A stretch of DNA of 64,000 nucleotides from Phytohabitans suffuscus (GCF_011764565.1 NZ_AP022871.1:1364001-1428000); one strand, 5' to 3'; counted from the stretch's first letter, positions 29,758 to 39,459 are shown. Notes: a model not told the origin generated them from the sequence alone. A program made the numbers and translations.

Positions 29758-30786
29758 TCAGCTGCCGAAGAAGACCTCGGCCTCGGTGTAGCGCTCCAGA
29801 GGGACGGTCTTCAGCTCGCCGGTGCCGTCCTTGAGGGGTACGCGGACGATGTCGGTGCCGCGCAGGGCCATCATCTTGCCGAAGTCGCCCTCGTGCACCG
29901 CGTCGATGGCCTGCAGGCCGAAGCGGGTGGAGAGCACCCGGTCGAACGCGGTGGGCGTGCCGCCGCGCTGGATGTGGCCGAGCACGACCGTGCGGGCCTC
30001 CTTGCCGGTCTTCGCCTCCAGCTGCTCGGCCAGCCACTGGCCGATGCCGCCCAGCCGCACGTGGCCGAACGAGTCGAGCTCCTGGTTGTGCAGCACCATC
30101 TGGCCGTCGAGCGGCTGGGCGCCCTCGGCCACGACCACGATCGGCGCGTACTGGTGCTGGAAGCGCTTCTCGACGTACTGCGCGACCTGGTCGACGTCGA
30201 ACTGCCGCTCGGGCAGCAGGATCACGTTGGCGCCACCGGCGAGGCCGGCGTGCAGGGCGATCCAGCCGGCGTGGCGGCCCATGACCTCGACGACGAGCGT
30301 GCGGTGGTGGCTCTCCGCCGTGGTGTGCAGGCGGTCGATCGCCTCCATCGCGATGTTGACCGCGGTGTCGAAGCCGAACGTGTAGTCGGTCGCGTTGAGG
30401 TCGTTGTCGATGGTCTTCGGCACGCCGACCACCTTGACGCCCAGCTCGTCGAGCTTGGTGGCCACGCCGAGCGTGTCCTCGCCGCCGATGGCGACGAGCG
30501 CGTCGACGCCGAGGGCGGCCAGGTTTTCCTTGATCCTCTCCACACCGCCGTCAATCTTGAACGGGTTGGTGCGGGAGGAGCCGAGAATGGTGCCGCCGCG
30601 CGGAAGGATGCCGCGCACCTCCGCGATTCCCAGCGGCTTGGTCAGGCCCTCGAGGGGACCACGCCAGCCGTCCCGGAAGCCCACGAACTCGTGCCCGTAG
30701 GTGGCCACGCCCTTACGCACCACCGCTCGGATCACCGCGTTGAGACCTGGGCAGTCACCGCCGCCGGTGAGCACGCCGATACGCAT
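29758..30786 (-). CDS. pfp: 6-phosphofructokinase, predicted pyrophosphate-dependent
   Basis: 342 residues; the ATG at 30784-30786 follows GAGGAC. It phosphorylates fructose 6-phosphate in glycolysis. Motifs: GVLTGGGDCPGLNAVIR, the phosphoryl-donor loop GGEDTLG with Asp104, VPKTIDNDL with Lys124, catalytic TID, and MGRHAGWIAL. In this family Gly104 marks ATP enzymes, whereas the pair Asp104/Lys124 marks PPi-dependent ones such as the Amycolatopsis methanolica enzyme. On that basis PPi is the predicted donor, which would make the step reversible. Single gene with its own terminator. Confidence 0.93.
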   Translation of the reverse strand: MRIGVLTGGGDCPGLNAVIRAVVRKGVATYGHEFVGFRDGWRGPLEGLTKPLGIAEVRGILPRGGTILGSSRTNPFKIDGGVERIKENLAALGVDALVAIGGEDTLGVATKLDELGVKVVGVPKTIDNDLNATDYTFGFDTAVNIAMEAIDRLHTTAESHHRTLVVEVMGRHAGWIALHAGLAGGANVILLPERQFDVDQVAQYVEKRFQHQYAPIVVVAEGAQPLDGQMVLHNQELDSFGHVRLGGIGQWLAEQLEAKTGKEARTVVLGHIQRGGTPTAFDRVLSTRFGLQAIDAVHEGDFGKMMALRGTDIVRVPLKDGTGELKTVPLERYTEAEVFFGS

Positions 30787-30928
30787 GATGTCCTCAGTCC
30801 TCCTGGTTTGCGATGCTCGCCTGGCATGGCCAGGCGCGGAGAAAGCCCGTCGGCGTCGTTGCCGGGCCCGGGGCGGAGCTGTCAATTGCGCACTGTAGTC
30901 GCCCTGTCTGAACTCAGGATGGCCGGGT

Positions 30929-31420
30929 TCAACCCATCGCGCGCCAGCGCGCGAGGTTGTGCCGGGCGTCCACCAGGGCGTCGTGGCGGTCGGCCTCGGC
31001 GTCCGGAAGCGAGGGCCGGCCGCGGTCGTCCCAGCGTTGTCGAAGGTCCTTCGTGAACCGGGGTATCTCCCGTGGCAGCGCCGGCATCGGGCCCCAGAGC
31101 TGGGCGAGCACGACGTGGTCGTACGCCGCGTACCAGGCCCACAGCTCCATCCGCTCGCCCGGCCGCCCCTTGATCGGCTCCATGAGGAACTCGTACAGGT
31201 CGTCCCGGATCCGCTCCCGGGAGCGCCAGGCGGAGTCGCCGGGCGAGGGCAGGCGGTCGAGCACGTTGCGACGGACCCAGGGCACGGCCTTGGTGTCGTC
31301 GAACTCGGTCGACACCGCGTAGAACTCGCGGCCGTACTCGTCGACGACACCGATCGAGACGAGGTCGACCACCCGGCCGTCCTCGATGAACTCGCAGTCG
31401 TAGAAATAGCGGTACACCAT
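30929..31420 (-). CDS. 3'-5' exoribonuclease (polyadenylate-specific, AS type)
   Basis: 163 residues, similar to the mycobacterial Rv2179c type. DEDDh exonuclease fold: D and E in YFYDCEFIEDG, a middle Asp in YAAYDHVVLAQL, and the final DALVDARHNLARW with the His of the DEDDh type. These enzymes trim RNA 3' ends with two metal ions. The start could be the ATG (31418-31420) or the next GTG. Monocistronic; it faces the Crp gene across a long hairpin. Confidence 0.88.
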   Translation of the reverse strand: MVYRYFYDCEFIEDGRVVDLVSIGVVDEYGREFYAVSTEFDDTKAVPWVRRNVLDRLPSPGDSAWRSRERIRDDLYEFLMEPIKGRPGERMELWAWYAAYDHVVLAQLWGPMPALPREIPRFTKDLRQRWDDRGRPSLPDAEADRHDALVDARHNLARWRAMG

Positions 31421-31464
31421 CGGGGGCCATCATGCCCGCTGCCCGATCAAGGTACTAATGCGAC

Positions 31465-31512
31465 GAGCCGACCGGGTAAAAGCAGCCCCCCTCGCTTTAA
31501 CCCGGCCGGCTC
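31465..31512. promoter_or_regulatory. 19-bp imperfect inverted repeat in a divergent promoter region
   Basis: GAGCCGACCGGGTAAAAGC (31465-31483) pairs with 31494-31512 with two mismatches across a 10-nt loop. It lies in the 347-nt gap between the exoribonuclease and Crp genes, which point away from it, so it is not an ordinary terminator. The remainder of this gap shows no gene. Confidence 0.55.
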
Positions 31513-31767
31513 CTCATCCCCGCCGCCTGATCCGCCGCGGCCCCCGTAAGTTCCCCCACCTGCGACGGATCTGTCCTCTAGCCTGCACGTATGCTGAGAC
31601 TCTGACTGTCACCGATGTGATCGCGGGGCTGTACAGCACGCGACACGCGGAGCAGCTTCTGGTGTTGACAGGCCCGCCACTGGCGGTGATTGTTGTGTGT
31701 TCGACCTGTTTCAGCCTCGATGGCGGGCGAAACGGGAATGTGGTCCTTACCGGGGAGGGGTTGGACC

Positions 31768-32460
31768 GTGGAAGGTCGCCTGCCGGATCCTGGCGACGCA
31801 CTGACGGGTGTCGAGATGTTCGCCGGTCTCGAGCCCGAAGCGCGGCAGCGTGTGATCAACGCGGCCGTGCCGCGAACATATCGCAAAGGTCAGCTCCTGT
31901 TCGTCGAGAGTGACCCCGGCGACTCGCTCATCGTCCTCAAGCGCGGCGCCGTCGCCGTCTTCCGCACCTCACCCACGGGCGAGCGCGCCGTCCTGTCGGT
32001 GGTCCGGCCTCCCGACGTCATCGGCGAAGTGTCCCTCCTGGACGCCTCCACCCGATCCGCCTCCGCCGAGGCCATCGAAGACTGCACCGCCCTCGCGCTG
32101 TCGCGCCCCGCGTTCATGGAGCTCGTGCACAACAACCCGCGCATCCTCGACGCGGTCATGCGCTCGCTCGGCGCGCTGATCCGCCGCCTCACCGAGCAGA
32201 ACGCCGACCACGTCTTCCTCGACCTGCCCGGCCGGGTGGCCAAGACCCTGGTCCGGCTCGCCGGCGAGAGCCAGGCCCCCATGATCACGATAGAACTCAA
32301 CCAGAGCCAGCTCGCCGAGATGGCCGGCGGCTCCCGCCAGAGCGTCAACCAGGCCATCGGCTCCTTCGCCAGCCGGGGCTGGCTGCGCACCGAGGGACGC
32401 CGGATCGTGGTCACCGACGTGGCGGCCCTGCGCCGCCGGGCGGGCATGGCCGACCGCTGA
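31768..32460 (+). CDS. Crp/Fnr-family transcription regulator
   Basis: 230 residues from the GTG at 31768 after GGGGAGGGG. The cNMP-binding beta-roll holds the phosphate cassette-like GEVSLLDASTRSASAEAIE; the Arg position is occupied (R in TRSAS), so cAMP binding is possible. The dimer helix is followed by a winged HTH (LNQSQLAEMAGGSRQSVNQA, SRGWLRTEGRRIVV). It is of the mycobacterial Crp/Cmr size and layout. A class III nucleotide cyclase gene starts 104 bp downstream, which suggests a linked second-messenger circuit. Confidence 0.9.
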   Translation: MEGRLPDPGDALTGVEMFAGLEPEARQRVINAAVPRTYRKGQLLFVESDPGDSLIVLKRGAVAVFRTSPTGERAVLSVVRPPDVIGEVSLLDASTRSASAEAIEDCTALALSRPAFMELVHNNPRILDAVMRSLGALIRRLTEQNADHVFLDLPGRVAKTLVRLAGESQAPMITIELNQSQLAEMAGGSRQSVNQAIGSFASRGWLRTEGRRIVVTDVAALRRRAGMADR

Positions 32461-32564
32461 GTGGGTGATTCGGCCGACTGCCCGCTTCCCGGGTTGGTGA
32501 GGCACCGCGATACTCGGTCTGGTAAGGGCCCCACGCCCCATACCACAGGAGGGCCCTACCTTCC

Positions 32565-35500
32565 TTGGAGGACGGCATCACCGCCCCATGCCCTCGGTGC
32601 GCCCGGCCAGCCGCCGCCGCTGACCGCTTCTGCGGAGGGTGCGGCGCCGAGCTCAGCCCGGCCTGCGCGCGGTGCGGCCGGCCGCTCGTGGCCGGCGCGG
32701 CGTACTGCACGGCGTGCGGAGCGGCGGTCGCCCCGGTCCAGGCCCCGGCACCGCAGGAGGACCGCCGGCGGATCAGCGTGCTGTTCGTCGACCTCGTCGA
32801 CTTCACGCCGTACGTGGAGAGCAGCGACCCCGAGCTCGTCCGCGGCATGCAGACCGGCTTCTTCTCGGCCGCCCGGCGGGTCGTGGGGCAGTACGGCGGG
32901 GTGGTGGAGAAGTACATCGGCGACGCCGTGATGGCCCTCTTCGGGGCGCCGGTGGCGACCGAGAGCGACCCGCTGCGGTGCGTGCGGGCCGGGCTGGAGC
33001 TGCAGCGGGTGCTCGCCGGGTTCGCCGGCGACCTGCGCTTCCGGGTGGGCGTGGCGACCGGCGAGGCGCTCGTCGACGTCTCCGCCGCCCGCGACGGCGG
33101 CCAGGCGATCGTGGCCGGCGACGTGGTCAACACCGCCTCCCGGATGCAGGCGGTCGCGCCGCCCGGCGGGGTGCTGGTGTGCGGCACGACGTACGCGCTG
33201 ACCCGCTCCGCGATCAGGTACGCGGCCCGGCCGGCGGTGACGCTGCGTGGCCGCTCGACGCCGACCGAGGTGTGGCTGGCCGAGGCGCCGCTGCGCGCGG
33301 CGCGCGCCGACCGCGCACCCGACGCGACGCCGATGATCGGGCGCGAGCACGAGCTGCGGCTCCTGGACAACGCGATGCGGCGCGCGCTCCAGGACCGCGC
33401 GCCACAGCTGGTCACCGTCTTCGGCCACGCGGGCGTCGGAAAGTCCCGGCTGGTACGCGAGCTGCACGCGCTCGCCGCCGCGCCGGTCACCTGGCACGCC
33501 GGCAACTGCCCGCCGTTCGGCGACGACGTCGCGTTCGCCGCGCTGGCCGACATCGTCAAGGCCGAGACCGGCATCCTCGACACCGACACCGCACCCGCCG
33601 CCGCCCAGCGCCTGGCCCGGGCGGTCGCCGACCTGGTGCCGGCGGCCGAGGCCGGGCGGCTCGTCGACGCCCTCCGGCCGCTGGTCGGGCTGGACGGCAG
33701 CCGCCTGCCCGCCGAGGAGGCCGAGTCGGCGTGGCGGCGCTTCCTCGTCGCGCTCGCCGCCCGCCGCCCCACCGTGCTGGTCTTCGAAGACCTGCACTGG
33801 GCCGGCGAGACCATGCTGCGCTTCCTGGAGCTGCTGGCCGCCTCGTCCCGCGACGTGCCGCTGATGCTGCTCTGCACCGCCCGCCCGGAGCTGCTCGACC
33901 AGGCGCCCGGCTGGGCCGGCACCAGCTCCCTCGCGATCACGCTGCCGCCCCTGCCCAACACCGGCATCGCCGCCCTCTACAGCCACCTGTTCGGCCGCGG
34001 CCCGGTCTCCGCCGACATGCTCGGCCCGCTCGTCGAGGTCGCCGACGGCAACCCGCTCTACGCCCACGAGTACGTGCGGATGCTCATCGAGCAGGGCGCG
34101 CTGCGCCAGTCCGGGCGCGGCTGGTCGCTCGACGCCGGGCGCGAGCTGCCCATGCCTGACAGCGTCCACGGCGTGATCGCCAACCGCATCGACCTGCTCG
34201 ACAGCGACGACCGCCAGGTGCTGCTGGCCGCCTCGGTGGTGGGCACCGCGTTCTGGCCCGGTGCGGTCGCGGCCGCGCTCAGCCGCCCGGTGGAGTGGGT
34301 CGAGCGCTGCCTGCGCCGCCTCGAGCAGCGCGACTTCGTCCACGAGCGGGCCCAGTCCACGATCGCCGGGCAGGTCGAGTACCGCTTCCGCCATGTGCTC
34401 GTCCGCGACGTCTGCTACCGCCGCCTGCCCCGCACCGAGCGGGTCGCCCGCCACGAGCGCGCCGCCGACTGGCTCGACGCGCTGTCCCGTACCCGTGACA
34501 CGGACCTCGCGGAGGTCCTGGCCCACCACCGGTGGGCCGCCCACGAGGTCGCCGGACGGCTGGGGGTGCGGGCCGAGCGTTACGCCGCCGCCGCCCGCGA
34601 GGCCCTGCACCGCGCGGCCCGCCGGGCGTACGCCCTGCACGCGCTGGACGCCGCCGCCGCGCACGCCGAGCGGGCCCTCGCGCTGCCCGGCACCGCCGGC
34701 CTCGACCTGGAGCTGCTGGCCGCGGAGATCTCGTTCCACCGGCTGGGCTCGCTGGACGTCGAGTCGCTGACCTCGCTGGCCGACCGCCTCTTCGCCGGCG
34801 GCGACCACGCCGGGGCGGCCCGCGCGTGGACGCTCCTCGGCCAGGCGGCCTGGGTGCGCACCGACCGGCCGGCCGCGCTGGCCAGCCTCGACCGGGCCGT
34901 GGAGCTGTTCGACGCGCTGCCCGACAGCGCCCAGAAGGCCGACGCGTACGCCGAGCTGGGCCGCCTCCACATGCTCAACTACGAGCGCGAGCCGGCCATC
35001 CAGGCGGCCATGGCGGCGGCCGAGATGGCCGAGCGGCTCGGCGCCGTCGAGGTGACCGCCAACGCCCGCATCACCGTGGCCGCCGCCCGCTACCAGGCCG
35101 GCGACCGGGCCGGGCTCGACGAGCTGCGCGAGGTCACCGCCTTCTGCCGCGAACGCCGCCTGCTCGCGCTCCCCCGCGCCGTGCAGAACCTCGCCTGGGC
35201 GGTACGCGAGGAGGGCGACTGGGTCGGCTCCGACACCCTGCTCGGCGGCGGCGCCGACCCCGGCGTGCTGGCGACCGGCTACTCCGGCGAGGCCATGCGG
35301 GCGTACTTCGCCGGCGACTTCCCCGCGCTGCTCAGCGCCGCCGACGCGTTCCTGCACACGCCGACCGGGCGGTGGGACATGCAGGTACGCGGCGTCCGCT
35401 CGGTGCTGCGCATCCTGCGCGGCGAGCCGCAGGCCGACGACGTCGACGAGGCGCTCGACACGGCCCGGGGCAGCGGCTTCCACCGCCCGCAGTGGACCGC

Positions 35501-35993
35501 GCTCGGCCTCGGCGCCCTCTGCCGCGCCCTGGCCGGCCGGCGGCGCGAGGCGGCCGCCCTGCTCGACGAGCTTGTCGCGGCATGGCGGCCGGTGCCCGCC
35601 CTGGCCAGCGGCGAGTGGGTCGCGGCGGCCGCGCACGCGGCGGCGCTGACCGGCCCGGAGGCGGCGGCGCTGCTGCGCTCGGCGCTGGGCGAGGTGCCGC
35701 ACCGTACGCCGTGGGCCGAGGCCGCTCTGCAGACCGTGTCGGCCCCGGCACGGCCGGCGGCCGGCTTCCTGGCGGCGGCCGAGATCTACGGCGGCATCCC
35801 GGACGCGACGGACCGGATGCTCTCACTCGCGCTCGCGGCCGGTGAGCTGCGCCGGACCGGCGACCACGCGGCGGCCGACTCGGCACTGCAGGAGGTGCGG
35901 GCGTTCGCCCACCGCAACCAGGCTCCCGGACTGCTGCGCCTGGCGCACGGCGCCTCCCCGGACACCAACTACACCCCGATCCTCGCCTCCTGA
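32565..35993 (+). CDS. Class III adenylate/guanylate cyclase with AAA-type ATPase and TPR-like region
   Basis: 1142 residues. Two CxxC zinc ribbons (residues 9-51) lead into a cyclase catalytic domain of about 68-240. Metal Asp D76 (FVDLVDFT) and D120 (EKYIGDAV), K116, and the transition-state pair N189/R193 (GDVVNTASRM) are present, so it should be active. An ATPase domain follows with Walker A GHAGVGKS (288-295) and Walker B VLVFEDLHW. The C-terminal 500 residues are helical TPR-like repeats. It is a large cytoplasmic signalling protein probably making cAMP for the neighbouring Crp-like regulator. Start is TTG 32565, about 11 nt after GGAGGG; no better start is seen. Confidence 0.9.
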   Translation: MEDGITAPCPRCARPAAAADRFCGGCGAELSPACARCGRPLVAGAAYCTACGAAVAPVQAPAPQEDRRRISVLFVDLVDFTPYVESSDPELVRGMQTGFFSAARRVVGQYGGVVEKYIGDAVMALFGAPVATESDPLRCVRAGLELQRVLAGFAGDLRFRVGVATGEALVDVSAARDGGQAIVAGDVVNTASRMQAVAPPGGVLVCGTTYALTRSAIRYAARPAVTLRGRSTPTEVWLAEAPLRAARADRAPDATPMIGREHELRLLDNAMRRALQDRAPQLVTVFGHAGVGKSRLVRELHALAAAPVTWHAGNCPPFGDDVAFAALADIVKAETGILDTDTAPAAAQRLARAVADLVPAAEAGRLVDALRPLVGLDGSRLPAEEAESAWRRFLVALAARRPTVLVFEDLHWAGETMLRFLELLAASSRDVPLMLLCTARPELLDQAPGWAGTSSLAITLPPLPNTGIAALYSHLFGRGPVSADMLGPLVEVADGNPLYAHEYVRMLIEQGALRQSGRGWSLDAGRELPMPDSVHGVIANRIDLLDSDDRQVLLAASVVGTAFWPGAVAAALSRPVEWVERCLRRLEQRDFVHERAQSTIAGQVEYRFRHVLVRDVCYRRLPRTERVARHERAADWLDALSRTRDTDLAEVLAHHRWAAHEVAGRLGVRAERYAAAAREALHRAARRAYALHALDAAAAHAERALALPGTAGLDLELLAAEISFHRLGSLDVESLTSLADRLFAGGDHAGAARAWTLLGQAAWVRTDRPAALASLDRAVELFDALPDSAQKADAYAELGRLHMLNYEREPAIQAAMAAAEMAERLGAVEVTANARITVAAARYQAGDRAGLDELREVTAFCRERRLLALPRAVQNLAWAVREEGDWVGSDTLLGGGADPGVLATGYSGEAMRAYFAGDFPALLSAADAFLHTPTGRWDMQVRGVRSVLRILRGEPQADDVDEALDTARGSGFHRPQWTALGLGALCRALAGRRREAAALLDELVAAWRPVPALASGEWVAAAAHAAALTGPEAAALLRSALGEVPHRTPWAEAALQTVSAPARPAAGFLAAAEIYGGIPDATDRMLSLALAAGELRRTGDHAAADSALQEVRAFAHRNQAPGLLRLAHGASPDTNYTPILAS

Positions 35994-36015
35994 CCCCCGG
36001 AGGGCGAGCGCCGGG

Positions 36016-36756
36016 TCAGGCCGCGACCGGGGCGGGCGGCGGCTCGGCGCCAGTGTCGGTGGGGGTGGGGGCAGCCACCTTCGCCTGCTGGGTCTTGACC
36101 TTCTGGGCGTAGATGTCGACGTACTCGCGGCCCGACAGCTCCATCAGCTCGTACATGATCTCGTCGGTGATGGCGCGCTCCACGAAGCGGTCGCCGGCCA
36201 TGCCCGCGTACCGGCTGAAGTCGAGCGGGTGGCCGAAGCGGATCTTCACGCGCTGGATCTTGGGGATGATCTTGCCGGGCGGCTGGATCTCGTCGGCGTT
36301 GAGCATCACCACCGGGATGACCGGGGCGCCGCTCTCCAGCGCCAGCCGCGCCACGCCGGTCTTGCCCCGGTAGAGGCGGCCGTCCGGCGAGCGGGTGCCC
36401 TCGGGGTAGATACCGGCGAGGTTGCCCTCGCGCAGCACGCGCAGCTGGGTGTCGAGCGCGGCCTGGGCCGCACGGCCGCCCGAGCGGTCGACCGGGATCG
36501 TGCCCGTACCGACGAAGAACATCTTCACCAGCCAGCCCTTGATCCCCTTGCCGGTGAAATACTCGGCTTTAGCGACAAAAGTGACTTTCCGCTTCACCAT
36601 CAGCGGCATGAAGATCGAGTCGGAGAACGACAGATGGTTGCTGGCGATGATCGCCGGCCCGGAGCCCGGCACGTTGTCGCGACCCTCCACCTGGGGCCGC
36701 CAGATCAACCTGAGCCATGGCCCCAGCAGGATGTACTTGAGCAACCAGTACAGCAC
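36016..36756 (-). CDS. 1-acylglycerol-3-phosphate acyltransferase (PlsC-like)
   Basis: 246 residues from the GTG at 36754-36756, preceded by GGAAGG; a longer start at 36840 is possible but poorly supported. Acyltransferase motifs: NHLSFSD (HX4D), a GTIPVDR block, the EGTRS block and PVVMLNADE. It transfers a fatty acyl chain to lysophosphatidate or a related lipid at the inner membrane face. The C-terminal tail is Ala/Pro-rich. Divergent from the next gene. Confidence 0.9.
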   Translation of the reverse strand: MLYWLLKYILLGPWLRLIWRPQVEGRDNVPGSGPAIIASNHLSFSDSIFMPLMVKRKVTFVAKAEYFTGKGIKGWLVKMFFVGTGTIPVDRSGGRAAQAALDTQLRVLREGNLAGIYPEGTRSPDGRLYRGKTGVARLALESGAPVIPVVMLNADEIQPPGKIIPKIQRVKIRFGHPLDFSRYAGMAGDRFVERAITDEIMYELMELSGREYVDIYAQKVKTQQAKVAAPTPTDTGAEPPPAPVAA

Positions 36757-36962
36757 AGGCGTCCTTCCCGCAGAGCTCCGCACGCGAACCGCGTACGGAC
36801 CCGTCCGGGATGAGCCTACGAAGCGGGTACGCCGCGCCACAACGCACTCCCCGAACCAGTCCTCGCCGTGTCACGATTCAGTGCACGGCCCGCACGCCTG
36901 AGTGGGGGTCCGTCCAGCCCGAGCCGACCCGGCGCCACGAGCGCCAGCGAGGAGTGTGTGCG

Positions 36963-37739
36963 GTGTCAGCGGGTGGCGCCCGGCGGGGGCGGCGAGACAA
37001 CGGGCTCGACGCGACCGAGTACGCCGTGGCCGGCGACGTCGACCCCCGGGTCGGCGAGCACCTCCTCGACGTCCTGGCCGCCGGTGGCATCGCGGCCTAC
37101 CTCCAGCCCTCCGCCGACCTCAATCCCGTGACCCGCACCACCACCATCCCGCCCCGCCCGACCGACCGGCTCTTCGTCGACCGCGCCCACGTCGAGGTCG
37201 CCCGCGACCACCTGGCCAAGCTGGCCGAGGTGCCGCAGCCCGAGCGCGACGACGTCCAGGTCGACGTCGACGCGGAGTGGCAGCGCATCGTGGCCGGCTT
37301 CCACACCGACGTGGCCGACCGCACACCCCCGTGGCCGTCCGCCGAGGAGGCCACGCCGACTCCCAAGAGCGACCCGGTCGAGCCGCTGCCCGACGCCACC
37401 AGGGTGAGCGGGGTGACCCTCGGCCGCCGCCAGGAGGAGCCGTCCCTTCTGGACGGTCTCGACACGTTCGGCGCCGATCTGCCCAATGACGACGACGAGG
37501 GATACACGCCGCCCCCGCCGCCACCACTCCCCCGGATCTCGAAATTCGCGGTGCTCGGCATCGTCGCGATCATCGGCGGCTTCGTGCTCTTCCTCTTCCC
37601 CGACCTGCTGCCGGCCGACCGGGGAATCACGACGCTGCTCGGCTTCACCGCGATCCTGGCCGGTTTCGTCACCCTCATCTGGCGGCTGCGCTCCGGCGAC
37701 GACGAGGAGGACGACCCCGACGACGGGGCCGTGGTCTGA
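36963..37739 (+). CDS. Membrane protein with DUF2007-like N-terminal domain
   Basis: 258 residues. The GTG at 36963 is preceded by GAGGAG. Residues 15-85 (EHLLDVLAAGGIAAYLQPSA, DRLFVDRAHVEVARDHLAKL) resemble the DUF2007 putative signal-transducing domain. A disordered acidic middle leads to two transmembrane helices near the C-terminus (FAVLGIVAIIGGFVLFLF, LLGFTAILAGFVTLIWRL) and an acidic tail. Conserved in actinobacteria but uncharacterised. Confidence 0.75.
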   Translation: MSAGGARRGRRDNGLDATEYAVAGDVDPRVGEHLLDVLAAGGIAAYLQPSADLNPVTRTTTIPPRPTDRLFVDRAHVEVARDHLAKLAEVPQPERDDVQVDVDAEWQRIVAGFHTDVADRTPPWPSAEEATPTPKSDPVEPLPDATRVSGVTLGRRQEEPSLLDGLDTFGADLPNDDDEGYTPPPPPPLPRISKFAVLGIVAIIGGFVLFLFPDLLPADRGITTLLGFTAILAGFVTLIWRLRSGDDEEDDPDDGAVV

Positions 37740-37811
37740 AAACCTTCCGCCGCAAGCCTCCGCCGCACAAGTCCGGACGCAGAGAAATTCATCTACCGCT
37801 GTCTCCGTTAC

Positions 37812-37827
37812 GTAACGCTTGTGTAAC
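37812..37827 (+). promoter_or_regulatory. GTAAC direct repeat, MtrA-box-like
   Basis: GTAACGCTTGTGTAAC lies about 105 bp before otsA: two GTAAC hexamer-like halves 11 bp apart. This resembles the direct-repeat site of the response regulator MtrA (from memory). The left half is also within the palindrome GTTACGTAAC. Confidence 0.35.
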
Positions 37828-37932
37828 TTGGCGTCAGTAGGAATACTCCTAGCACGCCAATTCCCCCGACCATGGCGCGCGGTTTGTCGATGGGTTTCAC
37901 CAAATCGTCGCCCCGCCGAAACGAGGTGCCGA

Positions 37933-39347
37933 ATGCGGCAGACTTCCCTCGTGGTGGTGGCCAACCGCCTGCCCGTCGACGACACGGTGGCGCCAGATGG
38001 CGCCTGTGAGTGGCGACGCAGCCCAGGCGGCCTGGTCAGCGCCCTGCACCCCATCCTCCACCACACCCCCGCGACCTGGGTGGGCTGGGCCGGTGGCACC
38101 GGTCCGGCACCGAGCCTGCCCGCCGTCGACGGGGTGCGCATGCACACGGTGCCCCTCAGCGCCGACGACGTGCGCGAGCACTACGAAGGCTTCGCCAACG
38201 CCACCCTCTGGCCCCTCTACCACGACGCGGTCGAGCAGCCCGTCTACCACCGCCGCTGGTGGGAGTCGTACCAGCGGGTCAACCAGCGCTTCGCCGAGGC
38301 GGCCGCGGAGATCGCGGAGCCCGGCGCGGTCGTGTGGGTGCAGGACTATCATCTCCAGCTCGTCCCGGGCATGCTCCGCGAGCTGCGGCCCGACCTGCTG
38401 ATCGGGTTCTTCCTGCACGTGCCGTTTCCGCCGCCCGAGCTGTTCATGCAGCTCCCCGCCGGGCCGAGCTGCTGCTCGGCATGCTCGGGGCCGACCTCGT
38501 CGGCTTCCAGCGGGCCCAGGCCGCGCACAACTTCGCCCAGCTCTGCGCCAAGGTGCTCAACGTGCCGGCCACCGACCGCCGCATCGCGGTCGAAGACCGG
38601 GTGGTGCGCATCGGGGCGTTCCCCGTCTCGATCGACATGGCCGAGATGGAGCAGCTCGCCAGGCGTCCCGACGTGGTCGCGCGCGCCCGGCAGTTCCGGG
38701 CCGACCTGGGCGAGCCGCAGCACATGATCCTCAGCGTCGACCGCATGGACTACACGAAGGGCATCGAGCACCGGCTCAAGGCATACAGCGAGCTGATCGC
38801 CGACGGCCACATCAAGGTCCGCGACACCGTGATGGTGCAGGTGGTGGTGCCGGCCCGCGAGCGGGTCGAGCAGTACCAGGTGCTCCGCGACCGGGTCGAG
38901 CACAAGGTCGGCCGGATCAACGGCGAGTTCGGGCGGGTCGGCGAGCCAGCCATCCACTACCTCAACCAGCCGTTCGACCGGGCCGAGCTGGCCGCGCTCT
39001 ACCGGGCCGCAGACATCATGGTCGTCACCCCGCTGCGCGACGGCATGAACCTCGTCGCCAAGGAGTACGTGGCCGCCCGCGTCGACAACGGCGGCGCGCT
39101 GGTGCTGAGCGAGTTCGCGGGTGCGGCGGCCGAGCTGACCCAGGCATACCTGGTCAACCCGCACGACCTCGACGGCCTGAAGCTGACCCTCATGCACGCC
39201 AAGGAGGCCGCGCCCAGCGACGTCACCGCCCGCATGACCGCGATGCGCGATCACCTGCGCGGCCACGACATCCAGGCATGGGCCCGCTCATACCTGACGG
39301 CCCTGGACCACACCGGCTCCCTCGCCGCGAGGCTCACCACGGACTAG
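37933..39347 (+). CDS. otsA: Trehalose-6-phosphate synthase (one apparent frameshift)
   Basis: GT20 family enzyme making trehalose 6-phosphate from UDP-glucose and glucose 6-phosphate, for osmo- and stress protection. The ATG at 37933 follows GAGG. First frame: [12 protein letters not shown] to [17 protein letters not shown]. The frame breaks at the C4 run 38454-38457; adding one C yields [20 protein letters not shown]. The rest ([56 protein letters not shown]) is intact to the TAG. Fixed, it gives 471 residues, the usual length. No otsB is adjacent. The stop lies in the first unit of a tandem repeat. Confidence 0.93.
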
Positions 39348-39459
39348 GGTCTCCCAGACAGACCAGGGCCGCCCAGACAGACCAGGGGCCTCCCAGACAG
39401 ACTAGGGGCCGCCCAGACAGACTAGGGGCCTCCCAGACAGACTAGGGGCCTCCCAGACC
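39342..39459 (+). repeat. Six tandem 19-20 bp repeats starting on the otsA stop
   Basis: Unit GACTAGGGGCCTCCCAGACA. The first copy (39342-39360) supplies the last sense codon and TAG stop of otsA. Later copies differ at a few positions. Confidence 0.9.

Noticed and set aside
39342..39459. Tandem array considered as a CRISPR
   Set aside because: Units of 19-20 bp are contiguous with no spacers and no cas genes are nearby.
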